A program made the position numbers and the translations under genes. Shown here in pieces: positions 42,354 through 49,485 of a stretch of 64,000 nucleotides of DNA (positions within the stretch are counted from its first letter, which is position 1; every line of letters starts with the position of its first letter). The DNA is taken from contig JARRKC010000001.1 of assembly GCA_037388505.1 (NCBI GenBank), positions 1-64,000 of the forward strand, read 5' to 3'. The stretch comes from JARRKC01 sp037388505 (GTDB taxonomy: Bacteria > Acidobacteriota > UBA6911 > RPQK01 > JAPXNP01). The notes beneath the pieces are model-generated. The model had not been told where the DNA came from. It was given only the letters and a program-made list of their open reading frames with translations, and did not search any database.

Positions 42354-43477
42354 GAGCCCATCTTCGGAACTGGATACACCAGGAACTGTGGGACCAGGTG
42401 CCGGTCTGCATCGCCGTGGTCGATCCTGAGTTCCAGGTGGTTGAGGCCAACCGCGCCTTTACCGAGAAGTTCGGTGAGTGGCAATCCAGAGCCTGCTTCA
42501 GTGTCTACAAGGGACGTGATGCCCGATGTCTCAGCTGTGCCGCGGCAGAGAGCTTCGCCGATGGGAAAGTGCGTATCCGCGAGGAAGCCGGCGTGGGTCG
42601 AAATGGAGACCGAACCGACTACCTGGTCCACATGGTTCCTTTGATCACTCCCGACGGTCAGATCCCCTACATCATCGAGATGTCGACCGATATCAGCCTG
42701 ACCAAGCAGCTCGAGCGCGAAAAAAGGGAAGCCGAACGGCTCGCGGCCGTCGGCGAGACGGTGGCGAGTCTCGCACACGGAGTCAAGAACCTCCTGATGG
42801 GTCTGGAGGGCGGCGTCTATGTCTTCCGGTCGGGAATGGAGAAAGGGGACCAGAAGCGGCTCGTCAACGGTTGGAGGATGCTCGAGGACAACATCCAGAG
42901 GATCTCCGCCTTCGTTCGAGAGTTTCTCGAGTTCGCCCGCGGCAGGACTCCGCAAGTCGAGATGGTCTCGCCCAATCGGATCGTGGAGAACGTCGTGGAG
43001 CTCTTCTGCGATAAGGCACGGCTCGACGGCATCGGCCTGAAGGCGAATCTCCAGGCGGACCTGCCTGCCTTCCCCATGGACGCGGACGGGATTCACACCT
43101 GCCTCGTGAATCTCGTATCCAACGCGCTGGACGCGTGCGCTCTCAGCGACCGATCGGGACGCTCGGTGGAAGTCTCCACGCTTCTGGGTGAAGGCCGGCT
43201 GATCCTGCAGGTTTCCGATGATGGTTCCGGGATGGACTACGAGGTGAAGAAGCGCATCTTCACCACGTTCTTTACCACGAAGGCCACCGGTAAAGGAACA
43301 GGACTGGGGCTCCTGACGACCAAGAAGATCGTCCAGGAGCATGGTGGGTCAATTTCATTTGAGTCCGAGCCGGGAAAGGGCTCGTTGTTCCGGCTCGAAT
43401 TTCCCCTGGATCGGCTTCCCAGCTGCAGTGAAGCCGCCCGGGCACCCGCGACAGGAGGAACCGATGTCCAGAAGTGA
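42350..43477 (+). CDS. PAS-domain sensor histidine kinase
   Basis: 375 residues, soluble. An N-terminal PAS-like domain carries three cysteines (CFSVYKGRDARCLSCAAAE, about 44-62), which may sense redox state or bind a metal or heme. The H-box is SLAHGVKNLLMGLEG (His about 142), and the ATPase domain has NLVSNALDAC (N box), VSDDGSGMD (G1) and GKGTGLGLLTTKKI (G2). It starts at GTG inside the stop of the cytochrome fusion and is followed by two response regulators. It may sense the quinone or cytochrome state of that complex. Confidence 0.9.
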   Translation: MRAHLRNWIHQELWDQVPVCIAVVDPEFQVVEANRAFTEKFGEWQSRACFSVYKGRDARCLSCAAAESFADGKVRIREEAGVGRNGDRTDYLVHMVPLITPDGQIPYIIEMSTDISLTKQLEREKREAERLAAVGETVASLAHGVKNLLMGLEGGVYVFRSGMEKGDQKRLVNGWRMLEDNIQRISAFVREFLEFARGRTPQVEMVSPNRIVENVVELFCDKARLDGIGLKANLQADLPAFPMDADGIHTCLVNLVSNALDACALSDRSGRSVEVSTLLGEGRLILQVSDDGSGMDYEVKKRIFTTFFTTKATGKGTGLGLLTTKKIVQEHGGSISFESEPGKGSLFRLEFPLDRLPSCSEAARAPATGGTDVQK

Positions 43478-43991
43478 CAAGAAGATCCTCGTAGTCGACG
43501 ACGAACCTGATGTGCGAGACTACTTGGCCGCCATCCTGATGGATGCGGGCTTCCAGGTTCGCACCGCCTCCGACGGGGAGGAAGCACTGGAGATGATTCG
43601 GTCCGATCCGCCCGATTTCATCTCGCTCGATCTGCTCATGCCCAGACGCTCAGGACGGCGTCTCCTCTATGCCCTGCAGAAGGACCGCCAGCTCGCTCGA
43701 ATTCCGGTGCTCATCGTCACTGCTCACGCCCGTGACCATCTCGGCCAGGATGAGTTGTCCCAGCTGCTCGAGAGCCGGATCCTTTCCGGCCCGGGGGCAT
43801 ACCTGGAGAAGCCGGTCAACCCCGCCGAACTGATCCGCTGTGTCGAACGGGCGCTGAACCTGGAGCCCATGCCCCAGGTGGCGGAGAGCGAGGAGCTCCG
43901 CCGCCGCATTGAACAGCGCCTCGAGAGTGCCGAGCCGGAGGCGCTCAGAAGAGCGCTCGTCGTGCTCGGCAAATCCATTGGGAAAGGGTGA
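43464..43991 (+). CDS. Receiver-only response regulator
   Basis: 175 residues. A CheY-like receiver domain (KKILVVDDEPDVRDYL with the acidic pocket, phospho-Asp in PDFISLDLLMPRRSG, Thr and Lys in LIVTAHA and YLEKPVNPAEL) is followed by about 50 helical residues of unknown function. No DNA-binding domain is recognisable. ATG 43464 has AGGAGG at 43453-43458. It overlaps the kinase gene by 14 bp. Confidence 0.88.
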   Translation: MSRSDKKILVVDDEPDVRDYLAAILMDAGFQVRTASDGEEALEMIRSDPPDFISLDLLMPRRSGRRLLYALQKDRQLARIPVLIVTAHARDHLGQDELSQLLESRILSGPGAYLEKPVNPAELIRCVERALNLEPMPQVAESEELRRRIEQRLESAEPEALRRALVVLGKSIGKG

Positions 43992-44428
43992 ACATCATGC
44001 CCGAAGGACAGAAGAAGATATTGGTTCTGGACGATGAGCCGGATGTGGTGACCTACCTTGCCACGCTCTTCGAGGACCACGGATATGAAGTCCGGTCGGC
44101 CGGAGATGGGCGTCAAGGACTGGAGTTGGCCAGGCTGTGGAGGCCCGACCTGATTACGCTCGACATTACCATGCCTGAACATTCGGGTATTCGGTTCTAT
44201 AGGAATGTCAGGGAAGAAGAGGGACTGGCTCGAATTCCTGTCGTCATCGTGACCGCCGTGACCGGTTACGGCGGCGACCCCCGATCCTTCGAGAAATTCA
44301 TCAGCAGCCGGCGGCAAGTTCCGCCGCCGGACGCCTTCGTCGCAAAACCGATTGAGCCAGATCAGCTGCTTCAAGTCGTCAATGAGCTGCTTGGGTCACC
44401 CCATGGGGTGATTGACCCATGTCAATGA
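43988..44428 (+). CDS. Second receiver-only response regulator
   Basis: 146 residues, a receiver domain alone (KKILVLDDEPDVVTYLA; phospho-Asp in PDLITLDITMPEHSG; VIVTAVTGYG; FVAKPIEPDQLL). It overlaps the first regulator by 4 bp (GTGA) and may start at ATG 43997. Two receivers without output domains suggest a phosphorelay or protein-protein control. The last codons (GSPHGVIDPCQ) are encoded by a perfect DNA palindrome, see 44396. Confidence 0.85.
   Translation: MNIMPEGQKKILVLDDEPDVVTYLATLFEDHGYEVRSAGDGRQGLELARLWRPDLITLDITMPEHSGIRFYRNVREEEGLARIPVVIVTAVTGYGGDPRSFEKFISSRRQVPPPDAFVAKPIEPDQLLQVVNELLGSPHGVIDPCQ
44396..44411. promoter_or_regulatory. 16-bp perfect palindrome in the end of the second regulator gene
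   Basis: TCACCCCATGGGGTGA is a perfect inverted repeat, enlarged by outer arms TGGGTCA / TGACCCA (44392-44419). It may form a strong hairpin (terminator of the sat-Hmc-kinase unit) or a binding site near the apr promoter. It overlaps the first TTGACCCA box. Confidence 0.5.
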
Positions 44429-44441
44429 GTCTATTGCCCCA
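44412..44441. promoter_or_regulatory. Paired TTG(A/C)CCCA boxes, 22 bp apart, upstream of aprB
   Basis: TTGACCCA (44412-44419) and TTGCCCCA (44434-44441) have the same sequence and exactly the same 22-bp spacing as the pair in the dsrL-sat gap. They end about 52 bp before the -24 box of the apr promoter candidate. The gap 44429-44625 otherwise holds no gene. Confidence 0.5.
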
Positions 44442-44491
44442 GCTTCAGCGGCGGTCCCTTCGCCAAGACGCCTGCTGTCGGCCCCTCTTCA

Positions 44492-44507
44492 AGGTATACA
44501 AATTGCT
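44492..44507 (+). promoter_or_regulatory. Sigma-54-type promoter candidate for aprBA
   Basis: AGGTATACAAATTGCT has GG-N10-GC spacing (GG 44493-44494, GC 44505-44506) and a perfect TTGCT, with a weak -24 half. The predicted leader to aprB is about 108 nt, close to that of sat. No better sigma-70 promoter is seen. Confidence 0.4.
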
Positions 44508-44625
44508 TAATGTTCCGTGACAATGCTTGTGCGCAAACCGCTCTCAGAAGCGTCTGTTCGATTCCCGCGAAGAGTGTGGCTCTCACGCGAGCCGCTTAAC
44601 CTGAATTCAATCAGCGGAGGGGAAA

Positions 44626-45063
44626 ATGCCAAGTTACGTGAATCCTGACAAATGCGACGGATGTAAGGCACTTGACAAGACAGCCTGCCAGTACATCTGC
44701 CCCAACGACCTCATGGTGCTCGACACGGAGGCCATGAAGGCCTACAACCGCGATCCCGCGATGTGTTGGGAGTGCTACAACTGTGTCAAGATCTGTCCCA
44801 ACCAGGCTATCGAGGTTCGCGGCTACGCCGACTTCGTACCTCTGGGCGCCCAGGTGACTTGCATGCGCAGCAGCGATGCCATCATGTGGACTTTGAAGTT
44901 CCGCAACGGCACGCTGAAGCGTTTCAAGTTCCCGATCCGCAAAACGCCCGAGGGCAGTGCGGTGCCCGACGGTGGTTGGACCAACGGGAATAATGATCTG
45001 ACAAGTCCAAACCTCTTCACGGAACCCGATTCGTTGGGTCTGGGAGCGGTCGCTAAACTCTAG
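44626..45063 (+). CDS. aprB: Adenylylsulfate reductase beta subunit
   Basis: Iron-sulfur subunit of APS reductase, 145 residues. Two [4Fe-4S] clusters are bound by CDGCKALDKTACQYICP (about 10-26) and CWECYNCVKICP (about 47-58), and the C-terminal tail wraps around AprA. It passes electrons from QmoABC to the AprA flavin. The ribosome binding site GGAGGGG is just upstream of the ATG. The order aprB-aprA and the downstream qmoABC match reductive-type sulfate reducers. Confidence 0.97.
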   Translation: MPSYVNPDKCDGCKALDKTACQYICPNDLMVLDTEAMKAYNRDPAMCWECYNCVKICPNQAIEVRGYADFVPLGAQVTCMRSSDAIMWTLKFRNGTLKRFKFPIRKTPEGSAVPDGGWTNGNNDLTSPNLFTEPDSLGLGAVAKL

Positions 45064-45138
45064 GTGCGTCTTCCGAACTGATCCCCTGCACTCGCAGGAC
45101 GGGAAGGAAACGCCACCCGGTCTCTCGGCAGGACGATC

Positions 45139-45189
45139 ATGAAGATCATCACCCTCCTGCTGACAGCCACGAGGAGAAAGCAAGCATGA
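45139..45189 (+). CDS. Possible 16-residue leader peptide coupled to aprA
   Basis: A short frame, MKIITLLLTATRRKQA, has its own AGGA ribosome binding site (45130-45133) and ends in a TGA that overlaps the aprA ATG (ATGA, 45186-45189). Its translation would pass over the aprA Shine-Dalgarno (GAGGAG, 45171-45176). The gap between aprB and aprA is 122 bp, unusually long, which leaves room for such a regulatory peptide. There is no protein evidence. Confidence 0.35.
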   Translation: MKIITLLLTATRRKQA

Positions 45190-47069
45190 ATCCGAACGAA
45201 TTCGAAACCGTAGAAGTCACCACCGACCTTCTGATAGTCGGCGGCGGCATGGCGGCCTGCGGGGCAGCCGTAGAAGCCGCCTACTGGGCCAAACAGAATG
45301 GCCTGAAGGTCACGTTGGTCGATAAGGCGGCCGTTGACCGCAGCGGCGCCGTCGCCATGGGCCTGTCCGCCATCAACCAGTACGTCGGTTTGAAGGACGG
45401 CGACAACACTCTCGAAGACTACGTCCGCTACGTGAAGAACGATCTGATGGGGATCACGCGACACGACCTGGTCGCCAACATCGCCCGACACGTCGATTCG
45501 ACGGTCCATCTTTTCGAGAAGTGGGGCCTTCCCATCTGGAAGGACGCTGAAGGAAAGTACGTCCATGAAGGCCGCTGGCAGCTGATGATCAACGGCGAGT
45601 CCTACAAGGTCATCGTCGCCGAAGCCGCCAAGAATGCACTGGGCCTCGAGAATATCTACGAACGCGTCTTCATCGTTGGTCCGTTGATGGATGGCGATCG
45701 CTGCGCGGGCGCTGTTGGTTTCAGCGTCCGGGAGAAGAAGTTCTACATCTTCCGGGCGAAGGCCGTACTGGTCGCCATGGGCGGAGCGGTCCACGTCTTC
45801 AAGCCCCGGTCTTCCGGTGAGGGCCTCGGACGAGCCTGGTATCCACCATGGAACTCAGGATCGAGCGCCTACTTCACCATTCAGGCCGGCGCAGAGATGA
45901 CCTGTCAGGAAGTCCGCTTCATTCCCGTGCGCTTCAAGGATGCTTACGGTCCTGTCGGCGCCTGGTTCCTGCTCTTCAAATCGAGAGCCACGAATGCGCT
46001 GGGCGAGAACTACATGGAGACCCGTCGGCCGGAACTTCAGAACTGGGCTCCCTACGGCAAGGTCAAGCCGGTGCCGGCCAACCTGCGCAACTACCTGATG
46101 ATGCTCGATGTCGACGAGGGTAAGGGGCCGATCTTCATGCAGACCGCCGAAGCCATCGCCAACCTCTCCAAGGCGGAGCCTGACGAGAAGCTGCGCCGCA
46201 AGAAGCTGAAGGAGTTGGAGGCGGAAGCCTGGGAAGACTTCCTCGACATGACGATCTCACAGGCCATTCTGTGGGCGGCCACGAACGTCGCCCCTGACGA
46301 AAAGCCGTCCGAGATCGCCGCGGCCGAGCCTTACTTCATCGGTTCCCACTCCGGTGCGTCGGGTGCCTGGGTCAGCGGACCGGAGGATATGGCTCCGCCG
46401 GAGTACAACTGGGGCTACTGCAACATGTCCACCGCCAAGGCGCTGTTCTGCGCAGGAGATGCGTCCGGGGCTTCCAGTCACAAGTTCTCCTCGGGATCGC
46501 ACGCCGAAGGCCGTATTGCAGCCAAGTCGGCGATCCGCTACATCACGGAGAACGGCGGTCTCCCCAACATCGAACCTGCCCAGGTCGAGGAGCTCAAGAA
46601 TCAGATCCTCGCCCCGTTGAACCGGTTCGAAGAGAACAAGGGAAAGACCACCGATCCGGAAGTGAATCCGGAGTATATCCGCCCCAAGATGTTCATGTTC
46701 CGGTTGCAGAAGATCATGGATGAGTACGCCGGCGGCGTGTCCACCGCGTTCAAGACGAGCAAGGCCCAGCTCGAAAAGGGGCTGGAACTCCTCGGCTTCC
46801 TGCAGGAGGACTCCGAGAAGCTGGCCGCGGAGGATCTCCATGAACTGATGCGCTGCTGGGAGAACGTCCATCGCATGTGGCAGGCGGAAGCCCACGTCCG
46901 CAGCATCCTGTTCCGGGATGAGACTCGCTGGCCGGGCTACTATTTCCGCTCCGACAAACCCGCAATGAACGACGCCGATTGGAAGGTGTTCGTGAACTGC
47001 CGTTACGACCGATCCTCGGGCGAATGGCAGATGTACAAGCGGCCGGTCATCGAACTGGTCAAAGACTAA
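45186..47069 (+). CDS. aprA: Adenylylsulfate reductase alpha subunit
   Basis: Catalytic FAD subunit that reduces APS to sulfite and AMP, 627 residues. The FAD-binding N-terminus (TDLLIVGGGMAACGAAVEAA), DRSGAVAMGLSAINQYVG, the substrate region HEGRWQLMINGESYKV, SHSGASGAWVSGPEDM and the capping domain are recognisable. Length is slightly shorter than in many Desulfobacterota. The GAGGAG site is 9 nt upstream of ATG. It acts in the cytoplasm with AprB and accepts electrons from QmoABC. Confidence 0.97.
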   Translation: MNPNEFETVEVTTDLLIVGGGMAACGAAVEAAYWAKQNGLKVTLVDKAAVDRSGAVAMGLSAINQYVGLKDGDNTLEDYVRYVKNDLMGITRHDLVANIARHVDSTVHLFEKWGLPIWKDAEGKYVHEGRWQLMINGESYKVIVAEAAKNALGLENIYERVFIVGPLMDGDRCAGAVGFSVREKKFYIFRAKAVLVAMGGAVHVFKPRSSGEGLGRAWYPPWNSGSSAYFTIQAGAEMTCQEVRFIPVRFKDAYGPVGAWFLLFKSRATNALGENYMETRRPELQNWAPYGKVKPVPANLRNYLMMLDVDEGKGPIFMQTAEAIANLSKAEPDEKLRRKKLKELEAEAWEDFLDMTISQAILWAATNVAPDEKPSEIAAAEPYFIGSHSGASGAWVSGPEDMAPPEYNWGYCNMSTAKALFCAGDASGASSHKFSSGSHAEGRIAAKSAIRYITENGGLPNIEPAQVEELKNQILAPLNRFEENKGKTTDPEVNPEYIRPKMFMFRLQKIMDEYAGGVSTAFKTSKAQLEKGLELLGFLQEDSEKLAAEDLHELMRCWENVHRMWQAEAHVRSILFRDETRWPGYYFRSDKPAMNDADWKVFVNCRYDRSSGEWQMYKRPVIELVKD

Positions 47070-47124
47070 CCGAAGTCATCGAATCGGTGCCCGGCCTCAT
47101 CGCCGGGCGCCGATTCGACAGAGT

Positions 47125-47427
47125 GTGAGAACGATCCCCATGGGCCGACCTCTGGAGTGTCCTCACTGCCATACGGAGACGGTTTGCTGGCAAAGCCCGG
47201 ACGCGTCATCCTGGGGCGGCAGGATCCTCGAAGTTTGTTTCAATGATCTCTGTCCCTACTATGTCCAGGGCTGGGATTGGATGCGAGAACAGTACCAGGT
47301 GCCATGCTCCTACCGGTATTCCCGGGATCCGGAGACGGGACGCGTCGGTCCTCTTCCAGTCTGGTCTTCAACAGCCCTGAAGGACTCCATCGTCTCACCG
47401 CCCGATACCGAGGCAACCAATGCATGA
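47125..47427 (+). CDS. Zinc-ribbon-like small protein between aprA and qmoA
   Basis: 100 residues (or 95 from the ATG at 47140). The Cys pattern CPHC (residues about 12-15) and CFNDLCPYY (about 38-46) resembles ogr/Delta-type zinc-finger proteins. Function unknown. The position in the aprBA-qmoABC unit, with the next gene overlapping its end by 8 bp, suggests an accessory role in APS reduction. Confidence 0.7.
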   Translation: MRTIPMGRPLECPHCHTETVCWQSPDASSWGGRILEVCFNDLCPYYVQGWDWMREQYQVPCSYRYSRDPETGRVGPLPVWSSTALKDSIVSPPDTEATNA

Positions 47428-48244
47428 TCCATCTCGGACCCGGCTTGGAGAGGCCATTCTGAACGATCTCCCGCGGCTCGACCTGGACGGCGAATTCTCC
47501 TTTCGCTGCGGACCTCAACGCGAGTGTTTCAACGACTGTTGTGCCGACGTGAACATCGTACTGACACCCTACGATGTGCTCCGCATGAAGCAGTCTTTGG
47601 GGATCTCCTCGGGAGATTTCCTCGACACTTACACTTTGATTCCCTTCTCCAAGGAGCACACCTTCCCCGTTGTGTTCCTGAAGATGAACCCGGAGGAGCC
47701 CCACACCTGCCCGTTCGTCCGAGACGAAGGATGCACGATCTATCCGGATCGTCCCTGGGCCTGCCGGATGTACCCGGTGGGCCTCGCGGCACCGGCTGAA
47801 GAGCAGGAGGAGCGGTTTTACTTCTTGCTCGAGGAGCCGACCTGCCGGGGGTGTGAGGAGGGTCGGCCCTGGACTGTCCGGTCCTGGCTCGAGGATCAGG
47901 CGGTCGGACCCTACGACGATCTCGGCGAGGAATTCAAAGCCATCTCGCTCCACCCCTTCTTCCGAGAGGGAGGCCAGCTCGAGCCGAACCAGATGGATAT
48001 GTTGTTCATGAGCCTCTACGACTTGGATCGGTTTCGACGATTTGTGTTCGAGAGCTCATTTCTGAAGCGCTTCCGCCTGGATGCGGAAGAATTGGCGAGG
48101 ATCCGGGACAGCGAGGTCGAACTGCTTCGCCTCGGCTTTCGGTGGCTGCGCTTCTGCCTTCTCAAAGAAGCGACCCTGGAGGTCCGCAGGGACTCCAGAG
48201 ACCGAGCCGGACATGCGCCGACAGCGACAAGGAGAGCGCCATGA
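47420..48244 (+). CDS. YkgJ-family Cys-cluster protein
   Basis: 274 residues. The N-terminal half has CGPQRECFNDCCADV, the CxxxxCxxxCC cluster of the YkgJ family, and a later HTCPFVRDEGCTIYPDRPWACRMYPVGL. These proteins are thought to bind a metal or Fe-S centre. The C-terminal 100 residues are charged and helical. It is encoded between aprA and qmoA, overlapping qmoA by 4 bp (ATGA), so a role with the Apr-Qmo system is likely, e.g. cofactor handling. That is inference. Confidence 0.78.
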   Translation: MHDPSRTRLGEAILNDLPRLDLDGEFSFRCGPQRECFNDCCADVNIVLTPYDVLRMKQSLGISSGDFLDTYTLIPFSKEHTFPVVFLKMNPEEPHTCPFVRDEGCTIYPDRPWACRMYPVGLAAPAEEQEERFYFLLEEPTCRGCEEGRPWTVRSWLEDQAVGPYDDLGEEFKAISLHPFFREGGQLEPNQMDMLFMSLYDLDRFRRFVFESSFLKRFRLDAEELARIRDSEVELLRLGFRWLRFCLLKEATLEVRRDSRDRAGHAPTATRRAP

Positions 48245-49482
48245 GTCACCATGGCAAGGTTTTGATCATCGGAGGAGGAATCAGCGGGATCACCGCCGCG
48301 GTCGAGGCTTCCGAGGCCGGGGCCGATGTGCTGCTCATCGAGCGGAATCCCTACCTGGGGGGGCATGTCGCCCAGATGAACCTCTATTTCCCCAAGCTCT
48401 GCCCGCCCAGTTGCGGGCTCGAGATCAATCTTCGCCGCTTCCGCAACTCCCCTCGAATCCGGTACCTTCTCCAGGCTGAAGTCACGAGCCTGCGTGGAGA
48501 ACCGGGACATTACACGGCGAGCATTCGTCAGGAACCTCAGCGGATCAGCGACCGTTGCACCGCCTGCGGCCGCTGTGCTGAAGTGTGTCCCTCGGAGCGG
48601 GTCGATACGTTCAACATGGGTTTGAGGAAGACCCGGGCGAGTTATCTTCCCTTCCCCAACGCTTTTCCCCTGCGCTATACCATCGATTCGGATGCCTGCA
48701 GCGGTCCCGAATGCGGCAGCTGTCGGGACGTCTGCGAGTACGGAGCCATCGATCTCGAAGCCAAAGAGCTCACCTTCGAGGAAGAGTTCGGATCGGTCGT
48801 CATCGCGACGGGCTGGCAGCCGTACGATGCGACCAAGTTGGACAACCTGGCCTACGGCACCCATCCCAACGTGGTTACGAATCTGGAGATGGAGCGGCTG
48901 AATGCGCCGGACGGCCCGATGGGAGGCCACCTGACCCGTCCCTCCGACGGGGGGGAGATCCATCGGGTCGCGTTCGTCCAGTGTGCCGGATCGAGAGATG
49001 AAAACCATCTGCGGCACTGTTCCGGAGTCTGTTGTATGGCTGGACTCAAACAGACTCGCTACGTCAGGAAGCTCTACCCGGAAGCTGAGATCCTTCTGTA
49101 CTACATCGACGTCCGCTCGCCGGGACGCCAGGAGGACTTTTATCAGGAGATTCAGAAGGATCCTCTGGTCCGACTGATCAAAGGGAAGGTCGCGAAGGTC
49201 ACCAGCGCAGGCCCCGATCAGGTCATGGTCGAAGCGGAGGATATTCTCTCGGGCCACGATTCCGCCGAAACGGTCGATCTCGTGGTACTGGCCACGGGGA
49301 TCGTGCCTTCCGTTCCGCCGCTGGCTGGAATCCTGGTGGGCGATGAACACGGTTTTCTGGTCCCTGAAGAGGGCACGGGGCTCGTCCCTGCCGGCTGCGT
49401 TCGGCGTCCGGTGGATGTCGCTGAAGCCGTGCGCGACGCCACTGCCGCCGCCTTGCGGGCCCTGCAGTATTGTCGAGGTTGA
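48241..49482 (+). CDS. qmoA: QmoA, HdrA-like flavoprotein of the quinone-APS reductase link
   Basis: 413 residues. FAD-binding GGGISGITAAVEASEAG (N-terminus), PYLGGHVAQMNLYFPKLCPPSCGLE, a [4Fe-4S]-type CTACGRCAEVCP and CGPECGSC-like CSGPECGSCRDVCEYGAID, and VIATGWQPYDATKL are typical of QmoA/HdrA. The gene starts at ATG 48241, which overlaps the previous stop; the frame extends upstream without similarity. It ends 3 bp before qmoB. The complex couples menaquinol to AprBA. Confidence 0.95.
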   Translation: MSHHGKVLIIGGGISGITAAVEASEAGADVLLIERNPYLGGHVAQMNLYFPKLCPPSCGLEINLRRFRNSPRIRYLLQAEVTSLRGEPGHYTASIRQEPQRISDRCTACGRCAEVCPSERVDTFNMGLRKTRASYLPFPNAFPLRYTIDSDACSGPECGSCRDVCEYGAIDLEAKELTFEEEFGSVVIATGWQPYDATKLDNLAYGTHPNVVTNLEMERLNAPDGPMGGHLTRPSDGGEIHRVAFVQCAGSRDENHLRHCSGVCCMAGLKQTRYVRKLYPEAEILLYYIDVRSPGRQEDFYQEIQKDPLVRLIKGKVAKVTSAGPDQVMVEAEDILSGHDSAETVDLVVLATGIVPSVPPLAGILVGDEHGFLVPEEGTGLVPAGCVRRPVDVAEAVRDATAAALRALQYCRG

Positions 49483-49485
49483 ATC

